Below the pieces are notes generated by a model, which was not told where the DNA came from, ran no database searches, and saw only the letters and a program-made list of their open reading frames with translations. Below are positions 14,955 to 24,479 of a stretch of 64,000 nucleotides of DNA, one piece after another. The DNA comes from Gammaproteobacteria bacterium (GTDB taxonomy: Bacteria > Pseudomonadota > Gammaproteobacteria > Nitrosococcales > Methylophagaceae). Positions within the stretch are counted from its first letter, which is position 1. Each line of letters opens with the position of its first letter. The stretch spans positions 62,001 through 126,000 of the forward strand of contig JAOUJZ010000002.1 of assembly GCA_029882915.1 (NCBI GenBank), written 5' to 3'. The translations under genes and the position numbers were made by a program.

Positions 14955-15488
14955 ATGAATATTGATGGTGCTTTACCACCATTTACCGCTACACACAGTC
15001 AGTCAAAGCAATCTGACACGACAGACTCAGCCAGTAATGACAAGCTGCACTCTGGCCTATCAGAACAAGACCAGCAACAAATACAAAAACTGAAAGCCCG
15101 TGATCAGGTAGTTCGTGCACATGAAGCTGCTCACTTAGCCGCTGGTGCTGGTGTTGTTAGTGGTGGTGCCAACTTTACTTTTCAACGAGGCCCTAATGGT
15201 GTGCAATATGCTATTGGTGGAGAAGTCTCAATTGACACATCAGAAATTGCAGGAAATCCTGAGGCAACATTAAGAAAGGCAGAACAAATTCGTGCCGCAG
15301 CACTAGCCCCTGCGCAACCTTCATCACAAGATATAAAAGTCGCTGCCAAAGCTTCTCAAATGGCCATTGAAGCACGCGCAGAAATTGCTCAACAGCGACG
15401 TAGTGAAAATACTGGTGAGAAAACCAGTAATAATCCCTTTACTTCATCCTCAAATTCAACTGGGAACTTGCTTGATTTAACCGTCTAA
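14955..15488 (+). CDS. SprA-related putative zinc metalloprotease
   Basis: VVRAHEAAHLAAGAGVVSGGANFTFQRGPNGVQYAIGGEVSIDTSEIAGNPEATLRKAEQIRAAALAPAQPSSQDIKVAAKA; HEAAH motif. Confidence 0.82.
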   Translation: MNIDGALPPFTATHSQSKQSDTTDSASNDKLHSGLSEQDQQQIQKLKARDQVVRAHEAAHLAAGAGVVSGGANFTFQRGPNGVQYAIGGEVSIDTSEIAGNPEATLRKAEQIRAAALAPAQPSSQDIKVAAKASQMAIEARAEIAQQRRSENTGEKTSNNPFTSSSNSTGNLLDLTV

Positions 15489-15543
15489 ACACCAGAATTT
15501 GCTAGAATAGCGACTTTAATGAATTAACCTGCGTCCTACTATT

Positions 15544-16347
15544 TTGACATCGCCTGATTTTCCAGCTTTATCTATCACTGAAATACAGTCCGTCCTCGAA
15601 CAGACAAGTGCCAGCAAACTCGATGACATACTGCTACATACTTCTGTGCCATCAACGAATGATGAGCTATGGAAGCGACTTGCCGAGGGAAAAACAACAC
15701 CTGCTGTGTGTCTCAGTGAAAGTCAAACTGCAGGCCGTGGACGGCGCGGTGATCATTGGCATTCACCACACGCAGGCAATCTATACCTGTCTATTTTCTG
15801 GCCATTTCCCGCAGAAATGACTAAAAACGGCCTTAGTATTGCTATTGGTATTAGCTTGATAAACACACTCAAAGATGAAGGAATCAATGGCTTACAGTTA
15901 AAATGGCCCAATGATATTTTATATAAAAGACAAAAACTGGCAGGAATTCTAGTAGAATCTCGGTTCGGTATAAAACAGCATACCGTCATCGGTATTGGCC
16001 TTAATTTTAAGCTTCCAGCCGCCACAAAAAACCAAATTCAACAACCTACCATTAGCCTTCAACAGCTTTGTACAACCGTACCCTGTCGAAACAGGCTAGC
16101 AGGAAAAATTATTCATAATATGATTGAAACTTTAGAACTCTTCCAGCACAGTGGATTAAACCACTTTCTACCTCAATGGCCGAACTATGATGCACTCGCC
16201 GATCAAACCATCACTCTAATCAGTGACCATGATAAACTAACCGTACAGGCCCGTGGCATCAATGATCAAGGTGAATTACGATACCAACATAACAACATGC
16301 TACACACTCTGTCTAACAGTCACGTCAGTATCAGGTTTTCCTCATGA
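15544..16347 (+). CDS. birA: Biotin--[acetyl-CoA-carboxylase] ligase, no recognisable HTH domain
   Basis: SESQTAGRGRRGDHWHSPHAGNLYLSI, LKWPNDILYKRQKLAGILVES; TTG start with an in-frame stop shortly upstream. Confidence 0.9.
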   Translation: MTSPDFPALSITEIQSVLEQTSASKLDDILLHTSVPSTNDELWKRLAEGKTTPAVCLSESQTAGRGRRGDHWHSPHAGNLYLSIFWPFPAEMTKNGLSIAIGISLINTLKDEGINGLQLKWPNDILYKRQKLAGILVESRFGIKQHTVIGIGLNFKLPAATKNQIQQPTISLQQLCTTVPCRNRLAGKIIHNMIETLELFQHSGLNHFLPQWPNYDALADQTITLISDHDKLTVQARGINDQGELRYQHNNMLHTLSNSHVSIRFSS

Positions 16348-17207
16348 AACTATTAGTAGATATTGGAAACACCCGTATTAAATGGACCTGCATTGAATCT
16401 GGTGGTTTAACTGAAAGCCAAAGTTTTAATCGTAGTAAAACAGGCATCAAAGCCTCACTTAATAATCAGTGGAAAACACTTAAAGACATTAGCTCCATCT
16501 ACGTTTCCAACGTTTCAGGAGATAAAATAGCCCAACAGTTAACCGAATGGACTGAAAAACAATGGCAATTAAGTCCCGTATTTATCCACAGTGAACAAAA
16601 GAAATTTGGCGTTACTAACTCTTATTCACAGCCAGAGTTACTAGGTGTTGACCGCTGGTTAGCCTTAATTGCAGCTAGACAACATGCACGTCAGGCAACC
16701 TGTGTTATCGACTGTGGTACAGCAATTACCGTTGATGTTATTACCAAGTATGGTGTCCATCAGGGCGGGATGATTTTACCTGGCTTGTCGTTAATGCGGC
16801 AGGCCCTGACCGACAATACCAGCGACATTAATGACACCACTGAAGCAAGTGATTTTAGAACCCTTGCTGTCAATACACAAAGTGCTATCCATTCAGGCTG
16901 TCTCTACACAATAACAGCGAGTTTAGAATCCTTGATTAACGATCTTCAGGAACAGTTTGAAAACCGCATTCGTTTTATCATTACCGGTGGTGACGCTGAA
17001 ACACTACAACCACTTCTACCCTCGTTTGTCGCGCACTATCCTGATATCGTATTAAAAGGCTTAGCCTATTATGCGCGTCAGGGTGATAAGAAATCTAATT
17101 CCTCGCAAGAAACTGTGGAAACTGTGGAAACTGTGGAAACTGTGGAAACTGTGGAAACTGTGGAAACTGTGGAAACTGTGGAAACTGTGGAAACTGTGGA
17201 AACATGA
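16344..17207 (+). CDS. coaX: Type III pantothenate kinase with (ETV)10-ET C-terminal tail
   Basis: MKLLVDIGNTRIKWT, GVDRWLALIAAR, CVIDCGTAITVDVI, GGMILPGLSLM; overlaps birA by 4 nt (ATGA). Confidence 0.93.
   Translation: MKLLVDIGNTRIKWTCIESGGLTESQSFNRSKTGIKASLNNQWKTLKDISSIYVSNVSGDKIAQQLTEWTEKQWQLSPVFIHSEQKKFGVTNSYSQPELLGVDRWLALIAARQHARQATCVIDCGTAITVDVITKYGVHQGGMILPGLSLMRQALTDNTSDINDTTEASDFRTLAVNTQSAIHSGCLYTITASLESLINDLQEQFENRIRFIITGGDAETLQPLLPSFVAHYPDIVLKGLAYYARQGDKKSNSSQETVETVETVETVETVETVETVETVETVETVET
17109..17204 (+). repeat. 9-bp tandem repeat (gaaactgtg), 10 identical units plus partial unit, in frame in coaX
   Basis: Direct read: gaaactgtg units begin at 17109 and repeat every 9 nt to 17198, then gaaaca before the TGA. 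Confidence 0.97.
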
Positions 17208-17252
17208 AGTTTGTCAGATCACATAATCTCATGTAGTCTTTCGCCCCCTTAA

Positions 17253-17342
17253 GGAGAGCTGGCCGAGTGGCTGAAGGCGCACGCCTGGAAAGTGTGTATA
17301 GGTTAATCCCTATCGAGGGTTCGAATCCCTCGTTCTCCGCCA
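17253..17342 (+). tRNA. tRNA-Ser (anticodon GGA), CCA encoded
   Basis: ggagagctggccgagtggctgaaggcgcacgcctggaaagtgtg...gggttcgaatccctcgttctccgcca: long variable arm, T-arm GTTCGAATC, anticodon loop CTGGAAA. Confidence 0.95.
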
Positions 17343-17345
17343 TAT

Positions 17346-17379
17346 AAAAAAACACCCTCATCTGAGGGTGTTTTTTTAT
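17346..17379 (+). terminator. Rho-independent terminator after tRNA-Ser
   Basis: aaaaaacaccctcatctgagggtgttttttta hairpin with T run. Confidence 0.88.
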
Positions 17380-17613
17380 ATGCTCTAAATACTCAATTTC
17401 GATAAAAATCTTCGTTATACAAAATCACCAGGAATAATATTTTCATAAGCGCCAGCGAGCCAGAAGGATAAGATACATAGATGTCTTTTGTGTTCAATTC
17501 CACTTAGTAAATTTATATCCAAAAACCGATTTATATTGATGTAAATAACTTATGCGACAACCCAAAATTTAAATAGCAAAAAAACCAAAAAACCCTTAGA
17601 ATTACGGCTTACT

Positions 17614-17733
17614 ATGGTGACCTGCACTGGTCTCCTCGCGACGACATGTTGGTCATCCCGTCAGGCCCGGAAGGGAGCAGCGGAACCTTCGGACTCGGGC
17701 GCCGAGATTTGGCTGGTGCGGGCCATCGCCCAT
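17614..17733 (+). ncRNA. ffs: Bacterial small SRP RNA (4.5S RNA)
   Basis: Conserved apical domain gtcaggcccggaagggagcagc; flanks atggtgacctgcactggtctc and gagatttggctggtgcgggccatcgcccat can pair into a long stem. Boundaries approximate. Confidence 0.92.
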
Positions 17734-17759
17734 ATTGAGCTAGGTATTCACACACTACT

Positions 17760-19487
17760 ATGAGTTATTTGGTTCTCGCCCGAAAATGGCGACCTAAAAC
17801 CTTTTCAGAAGTCGTTGGGCAACAACACGTACTTCGCGCCCTAATCAATGGCCTAGATCAAAATCGTTTACATCATGCTTTTTTGTTTTCAGGCACTCGC
17901 GGTGTCGGTAAAACAACACTGGCTCGAATCCTGGCCAAATCTCTTAACTGTGAACAAGGCGTTAGTTCAACACCCTGTGGCGAATGTCAAAGTTGTCAGG
18001 AAGTTGATGCGGGTCGGTTTGTCGATTTGATTGAGGTCGATGCGGCATCACGAACCAAAGTCGATGACACACGAGAACTACTTGATAATGTGCAATATGC
18101 GCCCAGTCGTGGTCGCTATAAAGTCTATCTGATAGACGAAGTACATATGCTTTCAACAAGCAGTTTTAATGCATTATTAAAAACACTTGAAGAGCCCCCA
18201 CCCCACGTTAAGTTCTTATTTGCGACCACTGATCCGCAAAAATTGCCGGTCACAATTTTATCACGGTGTTTACAGTTTAATTTACGCAGGCTGGACATCA
18301 CTCAAATATCAGAGCACCTTGCGGACATATTGCAAAAAGAAGTCATAGAATTTGAACAAACCGCCTTAATAGAAATTGCCCGTGCAGCCGATGGCAGCAT
18401 GCGTGATGCACTCAGCCTTCTGGATCAAGCCATTTCCTTTGGTGCAGGCAAAGTCAGTAGCGAACAAATTCATCAAATGCTGGGGTCTATTTCTCAGCAA
18501 CAAATACACACACTAATGAAAGCACTGATAGATCATGATGGGCATGATTTATTACAACAATCTCATGAACTCTCTGCTCAAGGGCGTGACTTCAACACGG
18601 TTCTGAATGAGTTATTGGCAACGCTACAGCAAATAGCCACAATACAATTGGTGCCCAATCTAGAACACTCAGATGATAGTGATTACGAACAGCTACAGTC
18701 TTTAGGCCAAAAAATATCACCTGAAATAGTGCAGTTGTTCTATCAAATCGCTCTCCACGGGAAACGTGATTTACCCTATGCCGCCGATCCTAAAAGTGGT
18801 TTTGAAATGACGCTGCTGAGAATGTTGAGTTTCCAGCCTAAAGTCATTGGTACGAAAAATCATGTAGATCTAACCACAACTGTACCACCCGTTCAGACCC
18901 AACAGAAATCGGCTCAAAACACTAGCACCAATCCCCGGCAAGTTCACACTGAACTTGAGCAAAACGCTGCTACAACTGAATTTCAACAACCCGAACCTAT
19001 TCAACCACTACAAGTTGAGGAACCAAAAGCAGTAGAAGTGACCTCTGATGTCACGCCAGTCGACAGCGCATCAGAAATACTCAATGCCAGTAACTGGCTT
19101 AGCACGATTGGTAGCCTGAAACTCACTGCTTTTGCTCGGCAACTAGCTGACAACAGTGCATTCATAAAATCTGAAGGCGATAAAGTGACGCTAGCTATTG
19201 CGCCTGAACTTGCGCATCTCGCTAACCCAAAAGCTCAAGAGCGTCTAGAACTGGTACTTGGTAAACATCTCGACCAGACAATAAAACTTATTTTTACTCA
19301 AAATACCGAACAATATCTGACAGCAACCGCAACTCTAGCAGCGGAACAATCAGAACAAGCCAAACAGAATCAACAACAGGCAGCGGATTCTATTCATAAT
19401 GATCCGGCCATTGATGCACTAAAACAGACCTTTAATGCCCGTATTATTGAAAGCTCAATTAAACCCATTACAGAGGACAAAAAATGA
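17760..19487 (+). CDS. dnaX: DNA polymerase III subunits gamma/tau
   Basis: [76 protein letters not shown]. Confidence 0.97.
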   Translation: MSYLVLARKWRPKTFSEVVGQQHVLRALINGLDQNRLHHAFLFSGTRGVGKTTLARILAKSLNCEQGVSSTPCGECQSCQEVDAGRFVDLIEVDAASRTKVDDTRELLDNVQYAPSRGRYKVYLIDEVHMLSTSSFNALLKTLEEPPPHVKFLFATTDPQKLPVTILSRCLQFNLRRLDITQISEHLADILQKEVIEFEQTALIEIARAADGSMRDALSLLDQAISFGAGKVSSEQIHQMLGSISQQQIHTLMKALIDHDGHDLLQQSHELSAQGRDFNTVLNELLATLQQIATIQLVPNLEHSDDSDYEQLQSLGQKISPEIVQLFYQIALHGKRDLPYAADPKSGFEMTLLRMLSFQPKVIGTKNHVDLTTTVPPVQTQQKSAQNTSTNPRQVHTELEQNAATTEFQQPEPIQPLQVEEPKAVEVTSDVTPVDSASEILNASNWLSTIGSLKLTAFARQLADNSAFIKSEGDKVTLAIAPELAHLANPKAQERLELVLGKHLDQTIKLIFTQNTEQYLTATATLAAEQSEQAKQNQQQAADSIHNDPAIDALKQTFNARIIESSIKPITEDKK

Positions 19488-19792
19488 AAGGTGGACTCGG
19501 CAACCTGATGAAACAGGCTCAGCAAATGCAAGCTAACATGGAAAAAGCTCAACAAGAACTTGCCAATGTAGAAGTCACTGGTCAAGCAGGTGGCGGCATG
19601 GTTAAAGTTGTGATGACTGGCAAGCATGATGTAAAACGTGTCAGCATCGAAGATGCCTTATTTGAAGATGATAAAGACATGCTTGAAGACTTGATCGCAG
19701 CGGCTGTCAATGACGCAGTACGCCAAGTTGAGAAGACCACTCAAGATCGTATGTCCGGGATGTTACCTCCTGGCATGAAAATGCCATTTTAA
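19484..19792 (+). CDS. YbaB/EbfC nucleoid-associated protein
   Basis: [44 protein letters not shown]. Confidence 0.96.
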   Translation: MKGGLGNLMKQAQQMQANMEKAQQELANVEVTGQAGGGMVKVVMTGKHDVKRVSIEDALFEDDKDMLEDLIAAAVNDAVRQVEKTTQDRMSGMLPPGMKMPF

Positions 19793-19811
19793 TAGCTCTC
19801 ATCATTAAATA

Positions 19812-20411
19812 ATGGCAAATCTCGGACCAGGCATAGAACAATTAATTGAAGCTTTTCGCTGCTTACCCGGCGTTGGGCCAAAATCAGCTCAACGTATGGC
19901 ATTTCATGTGCTTGAACGCAATCGTGATGGTGGCGAACGCTTAGCCAATGCTCTTAGCAATGCACTGGATACTGTCCAACATTGCCAGCGCTGTAGAATT
20001 TTAAGCGAAACCGAATTGTGTAGTCGATGTGGAGATGACAAACGTCGTCATGATCAGATCTGCATTGTTGAAATGCCCAGTGACGTCGTTGCTATTGAAC
20101 AGGCAACTCATTATCAGGGTCAGTTTTTTGTACTTTCCGGTCACCTGTCACCACTAGATGGGGTAGGTCCAGAAGCTTTAGGCATTCCCAAACTCATTGA
20201 ATTGCTCGAACAAAACTCTATTCAAGAAGTCATTCTTGCCACTAATCCCACCGTTGAAGGTGAAGCAACAGCACACTATATCAGCCAGTTAGCCCATGCC
20301 AGACAAATTACTGTCACTCGACTCGCGCATGGCATACCACTCGGAGGTGAGCTAGAATATGTGGACAGTGGTACACTATCAATCGCGTTTGCAGGTCGAG
20401 AATCGATCTAG
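19812..20411 (+). CDS. recR: Recombination mediator RecR
   Basis: [18 protein letters not shown]4 zinc finger [16 protein letters not shown], Toprim [16 protein letters not shown]. Confidence 0.97.
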   Translation: MANLGPGIEQLIEAFRCLPGVGPKSAQRMAFHVLERNRDGGERLANALSNALDTVQHCQRCRILSETELCSRCGDDKRRHDQICIVEMPSDVVAIEQATHYQGQFFVLSGHLSPLDGVGPEALGIPKLIELLEQNSIQEVILATNPTVEGEATAHYISQLAHARQITVTRLAHGIPLGGELEYVDSGTLSIAFAGRESI

Positions 20412-20446
20412 AACAACATTATACAAGTAATCCAAGAGTAGCTTAT

Positions 20447-21631
20447 ATGGCTGAAGAACATGCTCCATTTGAATTATTAAAGTCATTTTCAGGTCTAATT
20501 CATCGTCAACCTCTATTCATCACAGATCGTCTAGATGTTGATAGTTATCACTTAACGTTTCTCAATAAACAAGGTGAAAAACTGGATGATGACTCTGAGA
20601 TACCTGCTTTTCTAGAACAGCTTCCTGATATTTTACCCTCGATCAGTGACCGCCAGAAAGCACTGTTATCCATTCCAGAATCATGGCGTGATGCCCTACT
20701 CAATATTCATACCACAACGATAAATTTCACTATTGATATTGACGGTAAAAACACACCAGATTCAGGCAAGAATTTATTTTCATATGCGAGTCATGCTGAC
20801 GCTGTATCTGATGACAACAACACAGATACTTTATTAATCGATTTAAATCGATTTAATTCTCAGAGCTTTACTGAACACCTCCCATTTTGGCGTAATCACC
20901 ATAAAATTTTATGCGCCACCAACGTCAATAATTTAGATAATTATCAGTTGTGTAAGTCTAATGCCTTAGATCTTCTTCAAGGCCAGTTCTACACCTTACC
21001 TTCAGCAAAAGAGCAACAAAAAATATCACCATCTATACAAATTTTGATGGAACTGCTAGTCAAGCTCCAGGATCCTGATATTAGTCCTGATGATGTGGCA
21101 CACACTATCAATCAAGATATTTCTTTAAGCTATAAGTTATTACGATTAATCAACTCCGCATTTTTTGGTCTGCCTAGAGAAGTCAGCAGCACCCAAGAAG
21201 CAATCATAATGCTAGGCCACAACAAAATCAAAACATGGGCCAGTTTGCTCAGCCTGTCCGGCATTGATGATAAACCAGTTGAATTGCGTATTGTTGCCAT
21301 GACTCGAGCAAGAATGTGTGAATTACTTGCAAAGTACTATAAGGGCTCGCCAGAAACATTCTTTGCAGTTGGATTGTTTTCAACGCTTGATGCATTAATG
21401 GATAAACCGCTTGGATCCTTAATCGAAAAACTGCCTCTATCTCCAGAGCTCAAAGAAGCATTACTCCATAAATCGGGAGCAGCAGGTAATGCTTTAAGAG
21501 ATGTTTTAAATTATGAAATAGGTGACTGGCTTGCTATTAACACTTCATCCATACCTGTTGAAGTATTGGCAAAATTGTATTTAGATGCCATTCACTGGGC
21601 TAAAGAACTGAATACTCAACTACAAGATTAG
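20447..21631 (+). CDS. HDOD-domain protein with degenerate EAL-like N-terminal region
   Basis: PDDVAHTINQDISLSYKLLRLINSAFFGLPREVSSTQEAIIMLGHNKIKTWASLLSLSG is HDOD; N-terminal half resembles catalytically degenerate EAL (no EAL motif). Confidence 0.75.
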   Translation: MAEEHAPFELLKSFSGLIHRQPLFITDRLDVDSYHLTFLNKQGEKLDDDSEIPAFLEQLPDILPSISDRQKALLSIPESWRDALLNIHTTTINFTIDIDGKNTPDSGKNLFSYASHADAVSDDNNTDTLLIDLNRFNSQSFTEHLPFWRNHHKILCATNVNNLDNYQLCKSNALDLLQGQFYTLPSAKEQQKISPSIQILMELLVKLQDPDISPDDVAHTINQDISLSYKLLRLINSAFFGLPREVSSTQEAIIMLGHNKIKTWASLLSLSGIDDKPVELRIVAMTRARMCELLAKYYKGSPETFFAVGLFSTLDALMDKPLGSLIEKLPLSPELKEALLHKSGAAGNALRDVLNYEIGDWLAINTSSIPVEVLAKLYLDAIHWAKELNTQLQD

Positions 21632-21633
21632 CC

Positions 21634-22356
21634 ATGTCACTCACTTGGTTGGAAGCATCAGCTGACAGCATATTTCCACCGATTGAATACGCCTATGAAG
21701 ACGGTTTATTAGCTGCAGGGGGCGATCTGTCAGCATCACGTCTTATTGATGCATACCGCCGCGGCATATTTCCATGGTTTAATCGGAATGACCCTATACT
21801 GTGGTGGAGTCCTGATCCACGCATGGTATTGTTTACAAATGATGTCAAAATATCCCGCAGTTTAAAAAAAGCCATTCGAACCACTGACATCACCGTGACA
21901 ATGGATCGTGCATTTTCTGATGTTATTGCCTGCTGCGCTGCACCACGACAAAATCAATCTAATGATACTGGTGACACCACATGGATTCATTCTGACATGA
22001 TTGATGCCTATAATCAGCTACATCAACAAGGTATCGCCCATAGTGTTGAATGCTGGCATGAAGGCCAATTGGTTGGGGGCTTATATGGTATTGCCCTCGG
22101 CCAAGTTTTTTTTGGTGAGTCCATGTTCAGTAGCATGGCAGACGGTTCAAAAATTGCTCTTGTCACATTGTGTCAACAATTGCAGCGCTGGGGTTTTCTA
22201 ATCATTGATTGCCAAGTCTATTCTGAGCATCTCGCTAGCATGGGAGCCCAAGAAATCGCTAGAAAGGACTTTATTGGCTATTTAGATAAATACTGCGCCA
22301 CTACTATGCCTGATGGGCATTGGCAATTAGATCTGGATTTACCCATCAAATCATGA
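21634..22356 (+). CDS. aat: Leucyl/phenylalanyl-tRNA--protein transferase
   Basis: FPPIEYAYEDGLLAAGGDLSASRLIDAYRRGIFPWFNRNDPILWWSPDPRMVLF. Confidence 0.96.
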   Translation: MSLTWLEASADSIFPPIEYAYEDGLLAAGGDLSASRLIDAYRRGIFPWFNRNDPILWWSPDPRMVLFTNDVKISRSLKKAIRTTDITVTMDRAFSDVIACCAAPRQNQSNDTGDTTWIHSDMIDAYNQLHQQGIAHSVECWHEGQLVGGLYGIALGQVFFGESMFSSMADGSKIALVTLCQQLQRWGFLIIDCQVYSEHLASMGAQEIARKDFIGYLDKYCATTMPDGHWQLDLDLPIKS

Positions 22357-23057
22357 GTTCGATACTTAAATTTTATCAGGATACGCCCCACTCCTGTTCG
22401 TATCTGTCTGAACAGCAAGCCCAAAATATCTATCCAGATCCAGGGCATCCAATGAGCAATAGCTTATATAGCCAACTGATTCAACATGGTTTTAGACGAA
22501 GTGGCAATCATGCCTACCGTCCATACTGCCCAGATTGCAAGGAATGCATCCCTGTTCGAATTAATATAAATCAATTTACAACTAACCGTAGCCAACGCCG
22601 CTGCCTACAACGAAATAGTCACCTTACTATATCGCCCCATCCTGCTGAATTTAACCCTGAGCACTACCAACTCTATGAACGCTATCTAATGACGAGACAT
22701 AGTGGTGGCGGGATGGATAATCCTACCGAAGAGAGTTACCTTAACTTTCTTACCTGTGAGTGGAATGATGCCGTTTTTCTCGAGTTTCGTGATCAATCAA
22801 AACTCGTTGCTGTCGCAGTGACGGATTATGTTCATGACGGCTTATCTTCCTTTTATACTTTTTTTGATCCTGAACGGACTAAACAAAGTCTCGGTACCTA
22901 CGCTATTTTACAACAAGTTAATCTCGCACAAACACAACGTTTATCATGGGTTTATCTCGGCTATTGGATAAAAGATTGTCAGAAAATGCGCTATAAACAA
23001 ACTTTTGCTGCATTAGAAGGGTATATTGATCAGCGCTGGCAATCATTAAAAACATGA
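22353..23057 (+). CDS. Arginyl-tRNA--protein transferase (Bpt type)
   Basis: SLYSQLIQHGFRRSGNHAYRPYCPDCKECIPVRI...YLGYWIKDCQKMRYKQTF. Start set to the ATG after the aat overlap. Confidence 0.93.
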   Translation: MSSILKFYQDTPHSCSYLSEQQAQNIYPDPGHPMSNSLYSQLIQHGFRRSGNHAYRPYCPDCKECIPVRININQFTTNRSQRRCLQRNSHLTISPHPAEFNPEHYQLYERYLMTRHSGGGMDNPTEESYLNFLTCEWNDAVFLEFRDQSKLVAVAVTDYVHDGLSSFYTFFDPERTKQSLGTYAILQQVNLAQTQRLSWVYLGYWIKDCQKMRYKQTFAALEGYIDQRWQSLKT

Positions 23058-23131
23058 AAAACTTTGAATAATCAGCAGTTTTCCGGCAAAATGGCTGTTT
23101 AACCGCACACTTAACTAGAATTTAGAGATTT

Positions 23132-23350
23132 ATGGCAAAAGAAGAACATATTGAATTTGAAGGCACAGTGATTGACACGATGCCTAACACTACCTTTCGT
23201 GTTGAACTGGAAAATGGTCACATTGTAACAGCCCATATTTCTGGAAAAATGCGTAAAAACTATATTCGTATTTTGACTGGTGATAAAGTCACCGTTCAAC
23301 TAACACCGTACGATCTAAGTAAAGGCCGCATTACCTATCGTGCTCGTTAA
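23132..23350 (+). CDS. infA: Translation initiation factor IF-1
   Basis: [70 protein letters not shown]. Confidence 0.98.
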   Translation: MAKEEHIEFEGTVIDTMPNTTFRVELENGHIVTAHISGKMRKNYIRILTGDKVTVQLTPYDLSKGRITYRAR

Positions 23351-23394
23351 TTTTCACCAGAGCAGTCTGTTCTTGTTGTGGAAATAATATCCTC

Positions 23395-23895
23395 TTAAAA
23401 ATACAGGTATGATTTCTTACGGAACATTTGACTAAATGCTAGGATGGCAAGAAAAATGAATGCAACAAAAGTCCATCCAGGAATACTCAGCCCCATAAAC
23501 GACCACAGAACTTCGGCACACTCGCCAGATCCTCGCATCACCATTTCAATGGCTTTGCTTACTGGAAAGTTATCAAGAATAAAATTCAAGCCCGGGCCAC
23601 AACTAGGCACCTGATCTTCTGGCAAGTTCTGAAGCCAGACATGTCGAGCTGAAATTCCTGCTCCTATCAAAGCCAAGCTTCCTGTTATAAAAGCGTAAAT
23701 ACGAATACCAAATATCCCTGGGTTATGTAACACCGCCAGCAACAGTATAAAGCCGACTAACAAAATGAATACTCTCTGTAAGATACATAGCGGGCAGGGC
23801 TCTAGATGTTCAATAAACTGAAAGTAACCAGCTATAGCCAACATAGCTGCACAAAGCAAGAAGCCCATCAAAAATAAACTGCGTGACGATGACAT
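23395..23895 (-). CDS. dsbB: Disulfide bond formation protein DsbB
   Basis: EPCPLCILQRVFIL, DQVPSCGPGLNFIL, 4 TM. Confidence 0.92.
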   Translation of the reverse strand: MSSSRSLFLMGFLLCAAMLAIAGYFQFIEHLEPCPLCILQRVFILLVGFILLLAVLHNPGIFGIRIYAFITGSLALIGAGISARHVWLQNLPEDQVPSCGPGLNFILDNFPVSKAIEMVMRGSGECAEVLWSFMGLSIPGWTFVAFIFLAILAFSQMFRKKSYLYF

Positions 23896-23963
23896 TGTTT
23901 TCTCCGAACAAGAATTTTGTGCTAACTTACATTAAAGATCTTTAGGTTTAAAGGAGTAGTGTT

Positions 23964-24479
23964 ATGAATGAACAAAATTTAGAACAGAAACTCATCGCTG
24001 CCTATGACAAAATGATGCACCGTGTCGAACATCTCCTTGATACCGCAGAACAACAAGCACTTCCTGTATTACAAAAAAACATTGAAAAGGCAAAACTTCA
24101 AGCCATTGAATTAAAAGAGATATCTAAAGAGGAAGCCGAAAAAATTGGTGGGTATCTGAGACGAGATATTCAGGATGCAGCTGACTACCTTGAGCGCTCT
24201 GGCAAAGAAATTTCGACATGGTTCAACTTTGATCTTGAACTGGTTGAAGACAGGCTACTTGATGTATTTTCCAAAATAGCGGATAGAACACGTATCGAAC
24301 TTGCGCAACTTGCTGCACAGGCTAAACGGGCACAGGAATACCACACCGGAGAAATTACCAGTATCGGTACACTTGCATGCCAAAACTGTGACACTCTGGT
24401 TCACTTTAAAAAAACCAGTCGCATTCCACCATGTCCTAAATGCCATAAAGCTATTTTTGTACGCACACGTCGCAAATAA
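23964..24479 (+). CDS. DUF1451-like zinc-ribbon protein
   Basis: C-terminal GTLACQNCDTLVHFKKTSRIPPCPKCHKAIFVR zinc ribbon with helical N-terminal region. Confidence 0.75.
   Translation: MNEQNLEQKLIAAYDKMMHRVEHLLDTAEQQALPVLQKNIEKAKLQAIELKEISKEEAEKIGGYLRRDIQDAADYLERSGKEISTWFNFDLELVEDRLLDVFSKIADRTRIELAQLAAQAKRAQEYHTGEITSIGTLACQNCDTLVHFKKTSRIPPCPKCHKAIFVRTRRK

Noticed and set aside
17095-17361. Minus-strand ORF with FPQ repeats and AENEGFEPSIGINLYTLSRRAPSATRP
   Set aside because: It is the antisense of the coaX tandem repeat and of tRNA-Ser; the 'NEGFEPS...RRAPSATRP' peptide is a typical spurious translation across a tRNA-Ser gene.
17343-17613. Integration-site relic next to tRNA-Ser
   Set aside because: No duplicated tRNA 3' end, integrase or atypical cargo; only a terminator and AT-rich spacer before the SRP RNA.
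17760-19487. Programmed frameshift for a short gamma form of DnaX
   Set aside because: I found no A-AAA-AAG-type slippery heptamer with a clear downstream hairpin at the expected position; needs a proper scan, but is not supported by eye.
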